Of a stretch of 64,000 nucleotides of DNA, positions 16,526 to 24,807 are shown in pieces. Source of the DNA: JBGSQR01 sp964509295 (GTDB lineage Bacteria; Desulfobacterota; Desulfuromonadia; Geobacterales; Pseudopelobacteraceae); contig CAZDWS010000013.1 in assembly GCA_964509295.1 (NCBI GenBank), positions 1 to 64,000 on the forward strand, read 5' to 3'. The notes beneath the pieces were generated by a model. It had not been told where the DNA came from. It saw only the letters and a program-made list of their open reading frames with translations, and ran no database searches. The number at the start of each line of letters is the position of its first letter. The stretch's first letter is position 1. The translations under genes were made by a program, and so were the position numbers.

Positions 16526-18996
16526 AACCTCTCCACCGCCTGCCTTGTCATCTCCACTATCCCGGCCGGTTCTTCAAGGCGGAACCGCAGCGGCTCACCA
16601 AAGGTCACCCGTACCCTGCCCTGTTTTGGAAAAGTTACTTCATGGGGAAGCACCTGATCCGTACCGGTTATTTTTATCGGTATAATCGGAATATTCAGCT
16701 CCCTGGCCATGATGCCCAGCCCCATTTGAAAGGGCTGCATTTTGCCGTCCAGGGAATGCCCGCCTTCCGGAAAAATCAGGATATTGAACCCTTCATCCAC
16801 CAGTCTGCCCATGTATTCCAGCGAACCACTGAACCCTGTTGACTGGGGCAGCGGAAACAGATTGAACATTACAGTGGCATATTCGTAGCTGAAACGTCTC
16901 CAGATGCGGTCCCACCCATGATAATCCCCGAAGAAGAATTCTTCCCAGGCTGCAGTAGAGGTTCTGTATCTAATTTCAGAAGGCAGCGCAAACATGACGG
17001 CAGCATGATCCAGGTAACTCAGGTGGTTGGCCACAAAAATCACCGGTCCCTGCTGCAGGTTTACATTTTCCAGGCCGGTTATATCCAGCTTGGCAAACAG
17101 ACTAAATAGCGGACTATGAAATACGGTGTCCCAAACCTTGCGCACTGTTCTGAAAAATGCACAGTTGGTCCAGAAGCGGAAATGATTGTTCTGGTCCAGC
17201 TTTTCCCGTTTTGCAATGATCTGACGCAGATCGGAAACCCTGGTTTCCTGACCGATCCGTGAGTCTTCGATATCCAGCCGGTATTCCTGTTCCATAAAAC
17301 TGACCAGTTCCAAACGGTCAATGGATGTCAGCCCCAGGTCATTGGCCAGCAGTGATTCCTCGCGAATCTGCCCCGCATCAGTACCGGTCAGCTTGGCAAG
17401 CATGTTAAGCAGCTTGTCGTTACTGACGGTTGCAGTGCCAGCCTCCGGGCCTTTTTTAATCTCTTCCAGAACAGCGAATTTTTTTATTTTCAGAGTGGTT
17501 GTCTTAGGAAATTCCGGCTGTGGCCAGAGAGAAAAACCGGTAATCTGATGCAAGGCATCCAGACTGCCGTTTGCCTGGGCGACGACCGCTTCAGGCGTTG
17601 CGCCGCTGTCATCCAGAATCAGTACGGCATGCACCTCTTCTCCGTTGCCGCGATCCAGTCCAATAACACAGGATTCCCTGACCCCGGCTGTCCTGTTCAG
17701 TACAGCCTCCAGCTCATCCGGGTAAACATTAACCCCCGCACCGGTAACGATCAGCTCCTTATCTCTGCCTTTGATGGACAACCAGCCGTTTGCATCCACC
17801 TCGCCCAGATCACCGGTACGAAACCAGCCATCTTCCGTAAAGGCATCGCGGGTGGCCTGTTCGTTTTCGTAGTAACCGGAAAAGACATTATCTCCCCGTA
17901 CCAGGATCTGTTTCTCTTCAATCTTAAGCTGGACTCCAGGCAGGATCGGGCCAACGGAACCGGGCAGCTGACGTTCCATGGTGTTGACGCAAAGGACGGG
18001 CGAACATTCCGTCAGGCCGTAACCTTCAAGAACAATGAATCCCATACCGGCCCAGAAATTGAAATCATCGGGGCTCAGCGGCGCTCCGCCAGGAACGAAG
18101 ACAGTGAAGTTGCTGCCGAACTTTTTTTGAACCGGAAAGAACATGACCCGGCGCAGCCCGATCGGCACCTTGGGTCCAATCTCCAGCAGCTTCCTGAACA
18201 GACCGGAAAGATGTTTTTCCTCCAGCTCACGTTCGATGCTGGTTTTAAGCAGCTGCATCAGCCGCGGAACGGACATGATGACGTAGATATCCTCTTCAGC
18301 CAGTGCTTTCATGATTGCCGAAGGCTTGAGTGTGCGCAGATAGACAATCGCCGCACCACGGTAGAGAGGGGTAAAGAAACCCCCCATCTGTTCAAACATG
18401 TGTGACAAAGGCAGCAGGGACAAAAAATTGTAGGCCGAAGTAATAATCGGCACCTGCCGGTTGATTTGAGTGATATTGGCGACCAGATTTTTATGGCTGA
18501 GAATAACGCCTTTGGGGTTGCCGGTGGTGCCGGAAGTATAGATCAGCTGGGCCGTATCTTCCGGCCTGGCAACCGCAATAGCAGATATGGGCGGCAGTTC
18601 TTCCAGCAGGAACGGAAGATCTTCCAACTGCAACGAGACTGCAGCCGTGAGCTGTTCCTGCTTGAAACGGCTCTGCAGCACCACTTTGGAATTGGTAAGT
18701 TTTCCAATCGATTCCGCACGGGCCAGGTCGGACATAAAATCCACCGGCACAGCAATTGCCCCACGGACAATAATCCCCCAGTAGGCAACTGCCCACCAGG
18801 AGGAGTTTGGTCCCCAGATCAACACCCTGTCTCCCGGTGCCACTCCCTTTTGTTCCAGCAGTGTGGCCATCTTCAGGGACAAATCGTGTAGCTCCCCATA
18901 GGAGACAACCAGCCTTCGTACACCGGTACGGTTTACAAAGGCGGTTTTGTCACCCAAACCTTCAAATGTATTAAAAAGATCAATCAGTGTTTGCAT
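16522..18996 (-). CDS. Acyl-activating ligase / ACP / PlsC acyltransferase fusion (Aas-like)
   Basis: 824 codons and three parts. Residues 1-500 form an AMP-dependent acyl-ligase: P-loop-like YTSGTTGNPKG, GYGLTECSPV and GWFRTGDLGEVDANGWLSIKGRDKELI. Residues about 525-600 form an acyl carrier domain with phosphopantetheine serine S558 in DLGLTSIDRLEL. Residues about 630-824 form a PlsC-type 1-acylglycerol-3-phosphate acyltransferase with the HX4D box (H658 in NHLSYLD) and FPEGGHS. The enzyme could load a fatty acid as adenylate, pass it to its own ACP arm and transfer it to a lysolipid, unlike E. coli Aas, which borrows a free ACP and has the domains in the reverse order. First gene of the 18996-9272 cluster. 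Confidence 0.9.
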   Translation of the reverse strand: MQTLIDLFNTFEGLGDKTAFVNRTGVRRLVVSYGELHDLSLKMATLLEQKGVAPGDRVLIWGPNSSWWAVAYWGIIVRGAIAVPVDFMSDLARAESIGKLTNSKVVLQSRFKQEQLTAAVSLQLEDLPFLLEELPPISAIAVARPEDTAQLIYTSGTTGNPKGVILSHKNLVANITQINRQVPIITSAYNFLSLLPLSHMFEQMGGFFTPLYRGAAIVYLRTLKPSAIMKALAEEDIYVIMSVPRLMQLLKTSIERELEEKHLSGLFRKLLEIGPKVPIGLRRVMFFPVQKKFGSNFTVFVPGGAPLSPDDFNFWAGMGFIVLEGYGLTECSPVLCVNTMERQLPGSVGPILPGVQLKIEEKQILVRGDNVFSGYYENEQATRDAFTEDGWFRTGDLGEVDANGWLSIKGRDKELIVTGAGVNVYPDELEAVLNRTAGVRESCVIGLDRGNGEEVHAVLILDDSGATPEAVVAQANGSLDALHQITGFSLWPQPEFPKTTTLKIKKFAVLEEIKKGPEAGTATVSNDKLLNMLAKLTGTDAGQIREESLLANDLGLTSIDRLELVSFMEQEYRLDIEDSRIGQETRVSDLRQIIAKREKLDQNNHFRFWTNCAFFRTVRKVWDTVFHSPLFSLFAKLDITGLENVNLQQGPVIFVANHLSYLDHAAVMFALPSEIRYRTSTAAWEEFFFGDYHGWDRIWRRFSYEYATVMFNLFPLPQSTGFSGSLEYMGRLVDEGFNILIFPEGGHSLDGKMQPFQMGLGIMARELNIPIIPIKITGTDQVLPHEVTFPKQGRVRVTFGEPLRFRLEEPAGIVEMTRQAVERL

Positions 18997-19020
18997 GGGT
19001 ACTCTTTCTACTCATCTTAT

Positions 19021-19054
19021 TCCCAGCTTCCCCTTAACTAAGGGGAAGCTGGGA
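19021..19054. repeat. Perfect intergenic hairpin
   Basis: TCCCAGCTTCCCCTT, AACT loop, AAGGGGAAGCTGGGA: fifteen perfect pairs, without a T-run on either strand. A second C-rich hairpin (CCCCCTCTTA...TAAGAGGGGG) lies at 19090-19111. They separate two minus-strand transcription units. Confidence 0.7.
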
Positions 19055-19178
19055 ACGGTTAAATTGCCGAGCATCAAAACTCCCCCTAACCCCCTCTTAG
19101 CTTAAGAGGGGGAAACCGCAGTAGCTGAATGTCAGATAAAATCAGGTTGTATATCGCTTGATTCAGGAGCAGCCTGGA

Positions 19179-19343
19179 CTACCTGTTCCGTCCCTGACCG
19201 CGATCATCATCGCCTCGCTGACCTTGTCCGTGACCACGGCCCTGTTCATGCGAATCACCTTTGTCATGCTCTTTCTTTTCCTGACGCTGCTGTTTCGGTG
19301 CCTGCTGATGCTGCTGTACAGCCCCCGGCTGCGGATGCTGTTA
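19179..19343 (-). other. In-frame continuation after a stop codon of the Gln/Pro-rich gene
   Basis: Directly after the TAA at 19341-19343 the same frame continues for 53 sense codons (beginning QHPQPGAVQQHQQAPKQQRQ) and ends at TAG (19179-19181). The composition (Gln, His, Pro, Arg, Gly, charged) matches the protein just before the stop. This suggests a single CAA-to-TAA type nonsense mutation, a sequencing error, or stop read-through. Confidence 0.65.
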
Positions 19344-20216
19344 TTTTACAGCAGGACCGGGCTGTTGTTGTCTCTGCTCCTGTTTTGCAGGTTCAGGCCG
19401 TTTCTGTTCGTGTACTGCAGGACCGCGCTGATGTTGGGCGGGTTGTGGCGGTACTGCCTTATGAACCTGCTCACCACCACGTTGAGGTGGATGTGTGTTT
19501 GGTCCGGGAGGAGCACCCTGTTGTTGTCTAGGTGCCGGATGCGCTGCATCAGGCTGTCTCGGATTTCTACCGGGAGCGGCATCCTGTTTTCGATGCTGAT
19601 CGGGTGCAGACACCTTTTGCCGTTCCTGCTGAATGTGCTGGCGGACCACCTTATCCTTTGGCTGATAGCGATACTGCTGGTTATGTACTACGCGCTGCTG
19701 TTCAACATGCGGATAGCGGTCACCGGAATACCGGCGCTGGTAGACAGGCAATGGAGCCGGTCTGGGAGCGGAACTGCGATTCCAGTGATTCCAGCCTCTG
19801 CGATGCTGTTCCCAGCCCGGTCCCCAGTGCTGACCCCAACGTGGCGGTGCATTGGCCTGCCACCCACGGAAATATACCGGTGGCTGACGATAATAACGGA
19901 CCGGAATACGCAGAACGTACAGAGGCACAACCTCCGGTCCGACTATTCCCCAGGGTCCATTATACCAGGAACTGGCGTACCAGTTATCGCCCTGGTAAAC
20001 CCAGTACATGCCATCGTAGAAAAAGTAGTTGGCATCCATGCGTGGCGCATAGTAGACCGGATATCCCGGCACCCGGACCAGTTCCGGGAACAGCGGCAGA
20101 TTTATACCGATACTGACGTTTGGCAGGCCGATGCCGATACTGACATCTGCTTTGGCGGATGTCACAGAGCAAAGCATCAGGGACATGGCTATCATTGCGT
20201 AACGAATTTTAAACAT
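19341..20216 (-). CDS. Exported Gln/Pro/His-rich protein, probably truncated by a nonsense codon
   Basis: 291 codons up to the TAA at 19341. Signal peptide (CSVTSAKA/DV), then a globular part with repeated hydrophobic-Gly words (VSIGIGLPNVSIGINLPLFPELVRVPGYPVYY, split over residues 25-56) and an aromatic segment YFFYDGMYWVYQGDNWYASSWYNGPW. Positions after 120 become low-complexity Gln/Pro/Arg/His. I recognise the aromatic YxxY/W segment from YXWGXW-type secreted proteins but cannot name a function. The sequence continues in frame past the stop to 19179, so the ancestral protein was probably 344 residues. The 20244 gene lies 27 bases upstream and shares the same promoter region. Confidence 0.7.
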   Translation of the reverse strand: MFKIRYAMIAMSLMLCSVTSAKADVSIGIGLPNVSIGINLPLFPELVRVPGYPVYYAPRMDANYFFYDGMYWVYQGDNWYASSWYNGPWGIVGPEVVPLYVLRIPVRYYRQPPVYFRGWQANAPPRWGQHWGPGWEQHRRGWNHWNRSSAPRPAPLPVYQRRYSGDRYPHVEQQRVVHNQQYRYQPKDKVVRQHIQQERQKVSAPDQHRKQDAAPGRNPRQPDAAHPAPRQQQGAPPGPNTHPPQRGGEQVHKAVPPQPAQHQRGPAVHEQKRPEPAKQEQRQQQPGPAVK

Positions 20217-20243
20217 TCTCTCTCCTTCGACTGACTGGGTCTA

Positions 20244-20558
20244 TTATTTATAATGCCCGTTCTTACGACCATTATCATCATGATGCTTCTTCTGCTTTTT
20301 ATGCTTTTTATAGTGTTTACCCGGTCTTTCCCGCTCCATATATACCCGGCGGTTTCTTTCCACATAGTATGGCCGACCCGAGTCAACCATAACGTGCACC
20401 CCTGGAGGAGCAGGCAGAAATCCGTTAACATTGACACTCACATTGGGAGGGCCCGGCAGGCCCGGTGGAGCAGGAAAACCTGCATTAGCCTCATTGAAAC
20501 CCATGGTGACGATTACTGCTGTCATGACAATTATTGAAAAAACAGATTTTAAACGCAT
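20244..20558 (-). CDS. Small secreted basic protein
   Basis: 104 codons with a signal peptide cut after NEANA. The mature part is rich in Pro/Gly (FPAPPGLPGPPNVSVNVNG), then has a YYVERNRRVYMERERPG segment and a Lys/His tail (KHYKKHKKQKKHHDD). The VYxERxR segment also occurs in the secreted protein at 39308. No enzyme motif. The His/Lys tail could bind metal or polyanions. It starts the unit that includes the Gln/Pro-rich gene, downstream of a sigma-54-like promoter and a palindrome at 20712. Confidence 0.65.
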   Translation of the reverse strand: MRLKSVFSIIVMTAVIVTMGFNEANAGFPAPPGLPGPPNVSVNVNGFLPAPPGVHVMVDSGRPYYVERNRRVYMERERPGKHYKKHKKQKKHHDDNGRKNGHYK

Positions 20559-20598
20559 TTAGTCTCCTTGTTATACTGATGGTGCCCATAACTATTTA

Positions 20599-20614
20599 TT
20601 CAACTACCATGCCA
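20599..20614 (-). promoter_or_regulatory. Sigma-54-like promoter
   Basis: On the minus strand TGGCATGGTAGTTGAA: -24 TGGCAT intact, -12 TTGA instead of TTGC. It lies 41 bases upstream of the 20558 start and about 109 bp downstream of a palindrome centre, matching the layout at 6334, 7474, 38431 and 45716. Confidence 0.45.
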
Positions 20615-20711
20615 ACTAAAACCGGCAAATCAAGCTAATGATAACGTCCTGATTGTGCTGAACAAGGTCGAATATTAAGCATTGAGATACTCTTAAAACA
20701 ATTCATTTAAC

Positions 20712-20745
20712 CCGTTACATTTGACATAACCGTCGAGTTTGACGG
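20712..20745 (-). promoter_or_regulatory. Two adjacent palindromes, putative sigma-54 activator sites
   Basis: On the minus strand GGTTATGTCAAATGTAACGG and CCGTCAAACTCGACGG, with GTCA-N4-TAAC and GTCA-N4-CGAC cores, head to tail. They resemble the double site at 45589-45621. Confidence 0.5.
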
Positions 20746-20763
20746 GTAAATCGGCCATTAAAT

Positions 20764-20798
20764 AAAAAATGCCCGCAACCGGTTTTGGCTGCGGACAT
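20764..20798 (-). terminator. Terminator of the OmpA/Ig-like gene
   Basis: Minus strand: GTCCGCAGCC, AAAACC, GGTTGCGGGC then ATTTTTTATT. A stable stem followed by a T-run, 30 bases after the stop codon of the gene at 20828. Confidence 0.85.
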
Positions 20799-20827
20799 TT
20801 TGATTTCAAACATCAGGAAAAATATAA

Positions 20828-22138
20828 TTACTCTTCAACAACCTCAATAATAACTCTCATGTTCGAATAGGCTGCATCAGAAAACCTGTCGGCAGGGTCA
20901 GACTCTTGTTGAGCCGGATATGACTCTCCGTATCCGATTGTGGTAATCCTGTCGGCAGATATGCCGCCGGTTTGTACCAGATATTCCCTGGCAGAAGCCG
21001 CTCTTCTTTCGCTCAGCTTCTGATTGTACTCTTCTGTTCCGGCAGCGGAAGTGTACCCTGAAATATGGATTTTCATCTTCGGATCATCCTTCATGATCTT
21101 CACATTCAGCTTCAGCAGAGCCTTACCATTTTCCGTGATCTCGGCACTGTTAAAATTGAAGTGCGAATTTTGAAGCTTGGCCAGCACCTTGACCGTCTTT
21201 GGCGGTGAAAACGCCGTAAAGTTCCAGATATAATCATTTTTCAGCGAATTACCGGCCAGGTCTTTGGCCCCGGTTGTAATCCTTGCCTTGTAATCCTTAC
21301 CCTTTTCAAAACTCCTGGCCGGAGTAAAGGTTGCCGTTGAAGCGTTGGATGTAACATTCCCTATTACAGGTACATTTCCCTGAAAAAGGGTAAATGTTGA
21401 ACCATTGATTGTTGCCGGATCCATGGCCTCACTGAAAGCGGCATTAACTTTCTGATTAACCGGCGCAGCGGTTGCTCCATTTACAGGAGCTGTAAATGAA
21501 ACCGTTGGTGCCGTGGTATCCACAACCTTTTCAATTACCGGAGTTGCAGCCTTTTCCACAGTCTTTTCCGCCGGCGGCAGAGCTGTGGCTGTTTTCTGTA
21601 CCCCGCCAAACTGGAAAGTCAGGCCGGCTGAATATTCCAGATTGTGATCGCCGGTATCGTGAACAAGTACAACGTGCCTTACGTCACCACGCAGGGCCAC
21701 ATTATCGCTGACGAAATATTTAACCCCGCCACCGTAATTGAACAGACCGGCATAATGGCTCGGAGCGCTGGCGGTATGGGGTGTATTGAAGTTGGTGCCA
21801 CCGCCGCCGATGGCAACAAAAGGCACTAACCTGGAGTCAGGCATGAAATGATACAGAACATCCACACCGTAGCGATACAGGTCGGTCTCCCGATCTCCAT
21901 TCTTGGTTTTAGTCAGGCTGTAGCCGAACATGGCCTCCGCACCCAGATTTTTTGTAAAGTTGTAGCCGCCACGCAGACCGAAAATCGGCCGATTGTCTTC
22001 GCGCTGCTCTTTGTCCAGCAGATAGCCTCCGACAAATGGCGACACGGTGACAGCACCCTGCCTGTTCTCTGCAAAGCCTGGTGTTGCCAAAGTAATCAAC
22101 AACAGCCCCGGCACAATACCCTTGATTATTCTGTTCAT
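20828..22138 (-). CDS. OmpA-type outer membrane protein with Ig-like insert
   Basis: 436 codons from the ATG at 22138 (MNRIIKGIVPG), preceded by AGAGGAAC. An in-frame ATG at 22201 lies inside the upstream gene. Domains: signal peptide, an eight-strand beta-barrel (about 25-180; GAVTVSPFVGGYLLDKE), a bacterial Ig-like (Big_5/SbsA-type) domain (about 210-310; DTTAPTVSFTAPVNGATAAP) and a C-terminal OmpA peptidoglycan-binding domain (about 325-436; ISGYTSAAGTEEYNQKLSERRA). The Ig-like unit is closely related to those of the neighbouring 22185 gene. It likely ties the outer membrane to the cell wall and exposes or positions the Ig module. It follows the Ig-repeat gene (46-base gap) in one operon. 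Confidence 0.9.
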   Translation of the reverse strand: MNRIIKGIVPGLLLITLATPGFAENRQGAVTVSPFVGGYLLDKEQREDNRPIFGLRGGYNFTKNLGAEAMFGYSLTKTKNGDRETDLYRYGVDVLYHFMPDSRLVPFVAIGGGGTNFNTPHTASAPSHYAGLFNYGGGVKYFVSDNVALRGDVRHVVLVHDTGDHNLEYSAGLTFQFGGVQKTATALPPAEKTVEKAATPVIEKVVDTTAPTVSFTAPVNGATAAPVNQKVNAAFSEAMDPATINGSTFTLFQGNVPVIGNVTSNASTATFTPARSFEKGKDYKARITTGAKDLAGNSLKNDYIWNFTAFSPPKTVKVLAKLQNSHFNFNSAEITENGKALLKLNVKIMKDDPKMKIHISGYTSAAGTEEYNQKLSERRAASAREYLVQTGGISADRITTIGYGESYPAQQESDPADRFSDAAYSNMRVIIEVVEE

Positions 22139-22184
22139 TTTGTTCCTCTCTATTCCTATGGATATGTGTGTCAAGTTATGCAGC

Positions 22185-24344
22185 TTATGGAGCTGGTACA
22201 TTAATAACCGTATTCACCAGCGTAACCGAAGCTCCCAGGGACAAGGCCCTGCCGTTCAGCGTTACTATGGCCACATTACCGGCAGTAGAAAATGAAGCAC
22301 CAGCCTGAGAAATGATCGTTCCCTGCATGGTTCCGCCACCTCCGGCATTGATCGTTGCAAAACTGCCAACCTGCCAGAAGATATTCTTGGCCTGGGCTCC
22401 GCCTGCCAGGATGATACTCTGTGGGGCTGCAGCGCCAGGACCGCCAACTGTAAGTGTCTGTGCCATCTGGAATACCCAGACGGCATTGGCGTCACCCTGA
22501 GCGTCCAGAGTAAGGTCCCCGCCTTCAATCAGGAATGAACCGCCGGGAGCGACATAAACACCGGGAGCAAGAGTCAAACCTGCCAGATTGGCACCCGGCG
22601 CAGGGCTGGCACCACCGACAGGCATTGCAACCAGAGCCAGATAAGCGGTTTGTGCATCAAGACGGGCCTGGGTTGCGACGGTACACGCAACAGCATTTGG
22701 ACCGGCAGAAGTTGGGCCGGTGGTAGAATTGGTACAGCTATAAATCTTGCCGTTCACAGATCCGATATTAGATGGAGTTTGTGTATAGATATCTCCGGCA
22801 GTATCGTGAAAACCGGTTATTGACGCAGTACCGGTTGCAATTGTTCCCGTATCACCATTGATTTGTGTCAAAGTTCCGGTGTTGGTCATACCGGCTGTCC
22901 CGCCAAAAGATCCGAAAGGTTCGATGGTACGCAGATTGATAACCGGAACAACAGCCGGGATAGTTCCGGTAGTAAAGCTCCAAATCTTGTTGATCAGCAG
23001 CTGATTTCCGGCCAGATCAGTTACATCGGCGGTTACCGTAGCGGTATAGGTGGTGTTGGCTGCAAAGTTACTCAACGGCCTGAAGGTAGCAACCCTGGTT
23101 ATTGAATTATAGTCAACGGTTCCTGTTACGCCTCCCACAAGAAAACTTGATGTGGAGATAGTCTGCGGATCAATCAACTCGCTGAAGGTCGCGTTAACGG
23201 AACTGTTCAGTGCAATGTTCGTGGCAAGATCTGCAGGGTTCGTGGACAGCACAGTCGGGGCGGTATTATCAGCAATGGCAGATGTTGTGAAACTCCACAC
23301 ATGGTTAACTGCCATTCCATTACCGGCCTTGTCGGCTGCACCTGTTGAAATCGTAGCGGTATAGACTGTGTTGGCACCAAGATTGTTGGCCGGAGTAAAA
23401 ACAGCATTCAATCCTGAATAGGCAACCGTACCCGGAACAACAGTTGCTCCCTGTTTGAGAGTAAATGTTGCTGAAGAAATTGTCAGAGGATCCATCGCTT
23501 CGCTGAACGTTGCACCAACAGTAGTGTTAACCGGCACGTTGACGGCACCGTTGGCGTTGGTGGTGGAAGCTACTGTCGGCTTGGTGGTGTCGGAGGTTGA
23601 ACCGGTTGTAAAGGTGAACACATAGTCAGCAGCCATGGGGTTGCCTGCCAGATCCATAGCTCCGGTTGTAGCCGTGACGGTATAAAGTGTGTTTGCCACA
23701 AGCGGATTTGAAGGGGTAAATGTCGCTGAAGTACCAGCGGAAACAACGGTTCCTGTTACAAGGGTTACGCCGGGGCCTGCTACTTTGAAAGTGACTGTAT
23801 TAATCGTTGACGGATTCATAACTTCGCTGAAGTCAATTGTCACTTTCCTGTTGAGCGGCACAGCTGCAGCAGTATTGGCCGGTGAAGTGGCACTCACGGT
23901 TGGAGCATTTGAGTCTGTAGTAACACCGGTTGTAAAGGAAAAGGCATAATTATTTGCCAGCGTATTGCCGGCCAGATCTTTTACTCCGGTAGTAATTGTG
24001 GCGGTATAGGTTGTGTTTGCCTGAAATGAGTTTATGGGGGTAAAGGTGGCCGAAGAGCCTGTCGGCGTGACCAGACCGGGGACAGCAACAGCGCCGGGTC
24101 CGGATACGGTAAAGGTACTGTTGTTAAGAGTCAGCGGGTCCATCTTTTCACTGAAGGCAACCAGTACCATCCTGTTAAACGGTACAGCCAGGGCACCATT
24201 CTCTGGTGAAGTATAACTGACCTGAGGTCTGGTAGTGTCCGGATTTGGCAGAGCTTCCGGATCATTGCTTGCGCATCCGGCCACAAAAGTGACCAGCAGC
24301 AACATCAGAAACCACAATTTTGAAAAGCCTTTGTACTTGTTCAT
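22185..24344 (-). CDS. Lipoprotein with four Ig-like repeats and an ice-binding-like domain
   Basis: 719 codons; GAGGG upstream. The lipobox FVAGCAS places it in the envelope. Residues about 35-450 hold four Ig-like (Big_5) repeats of about 104 residues, each with PxVxxTxPANxAxxVPxN, FSExMDPxT, NTxYTAT and AGNxxxxxxxxxFTTG words. Residues about 480-719 match the DUF3494/ice-binding-protein fold (SFLIEGGDLTLDAQGDANAV, then FQMAQTLTVGGP). DUF3494 proteins bind ice in some species, but many are probably adhesion or surface proteins. It is transcribed from a sigma-54 promoter at 24522 and shares the operon with the OmpA protein. Confidence 0.88.
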   Translation of the reverse strand: MNKYKGFSKLWFLMLLLVTFVAGCASNDPEALPNPDTTRPQVSYTSPENGALAVPFNRMVLVAFSEKMDPLTLNNSTFTVSGPGAVAVPGLVTPTGSSATFTPINSFQANTTYTATITTGVKDLAGNTLANNYAFSFTTGVTTDSNAPTVSATSPANTAAAVPLNRKVTIDFSEVMNPSTINTVTFKVAGPGVTLVTGTVVSAGTSATFTPSNPLVANTLYTVTATTGAMDLAGNPMAADYVFTFTTGSTSDTTKPTVASTTNANGAVNVPVNTTVGATFSEAMDPLTISSATFTLKQGATVVPGTVAYSGLNAVFTPANNLGANTVYTATISTGAADKAGNGMAVNHVWSFTTSAIADNTAPTVLSTNPADLATNIALNSSVNATFSELIDPQTISTSSFLVGGVTGTVDYNSITRVATFRPLSNFAANTTYTATVTADVTDLAGNQLLINKIWSFTTGTIPAVVPVINLRTIEPFGSFGGTAGMTNTGTLTQINGDTGTIATGTASITGFHDTAGDIYTQTPSNIGSVNGKIYSCTNSTTGPTSAGPNAVACTVATQARLDAQTAYLALVAMPVGGASPAPGANLAGLTLAPGVYVAPGGSFLIEGGDLTLDAQGDANAVWVFQMAQTLTVGGPGAAAPQSIILAGGAQAKNIFWQVGSFATINAGGGGTMQGTIISQAGASFSTAGNVAIVTLNGRALSLGASVTLVNTVINVPAP

Positions 24345-24521
24345 AGTTTTCCCTCCAGCGGGCGTTTAAATGTGCGAAACATCTACTAAATTACTGTTCT
24401 TTATTATTTAGTTTCCGGATGGAAACTATTTACCGATTAATCACCGTCAACAAGACAACCCCTTTCGTAAGTATGATCAAAACCGGCATGAATCGGAGAT
24501 ACTCAATATCAGCATGCAAGA

Positions 24522-24536
24522 GCAACTAACCTGCCA
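24522..24536 (-). promoter_or_regulatory. Sigma-54 (-24/-12) promoter
   Basis: Minus strand TGGCAGGTTAGTTGC, one mismatch to TGGCAC-N5-TTGC, identical in its spacer (GTTAG) to the 6334 promoter. A half-palindrome CTGTCATAT on the minus strand at 24641-24650 lies about 110 bp upstream. Leader of about 165 bases to the lipoprotein start. Confidence 0.8.
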
Positions 24537-24730
24537 AAGACCAGATAACAATCAAATGAGCTGATTAGTTCTGTAATATCGGCATATTAGGTTTAATGAA
24601 AAAACATCAGAGTGAGGTAAAAAAGTCAGAAAGACCTTCGGATATGACAGAACCATATTATGGTGTGGGCAATTACTGAGGGGGATTGAAGAAAACCATT
24701 TAACCTAAAATAGGCAATCTACTCACGCGA

Positions 24731-24780
24731 AGCCGCAACCAAAAGCAGGTGCCTCTAGGCACCTGCTTTTGGTTGCGGCT
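24731..24780. repeat. 50-bp near-perfect palindrome
   Basis: Arms of 23 bp (AGCCGCAACCAAAAGCAGGT plus GCC) around a TCTA loop. It lies between the promoter of the Ig-like gene and the 3' end of the DUF4124 gene. The right arm is related to 9211-9240 (GCGCCTACTTTTGGTTGCG), so it is a dispersed repeat, and it may terminate transcription from the right. Nothing else is seen in 24600-24807. Confidence 0.7.
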
Positions 24781-24807
24781 ATGTATGATCAACTGTTTTT
24801 TCTTGGA

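Noticed and set aside
17548..18405. Plus-strand open frame of 285 codons
   Set aside because: Shadow of the acyl-ligase fusion; no domain and no start site.
19158..20234. Long plus-strand open frame (358 codons)
   Set aside because: Leu/Arg/Ser-rich antisense shadow of the Gln/Pro-rich minus-strand gene; the minus frame has a signal peptide and ribosome site.
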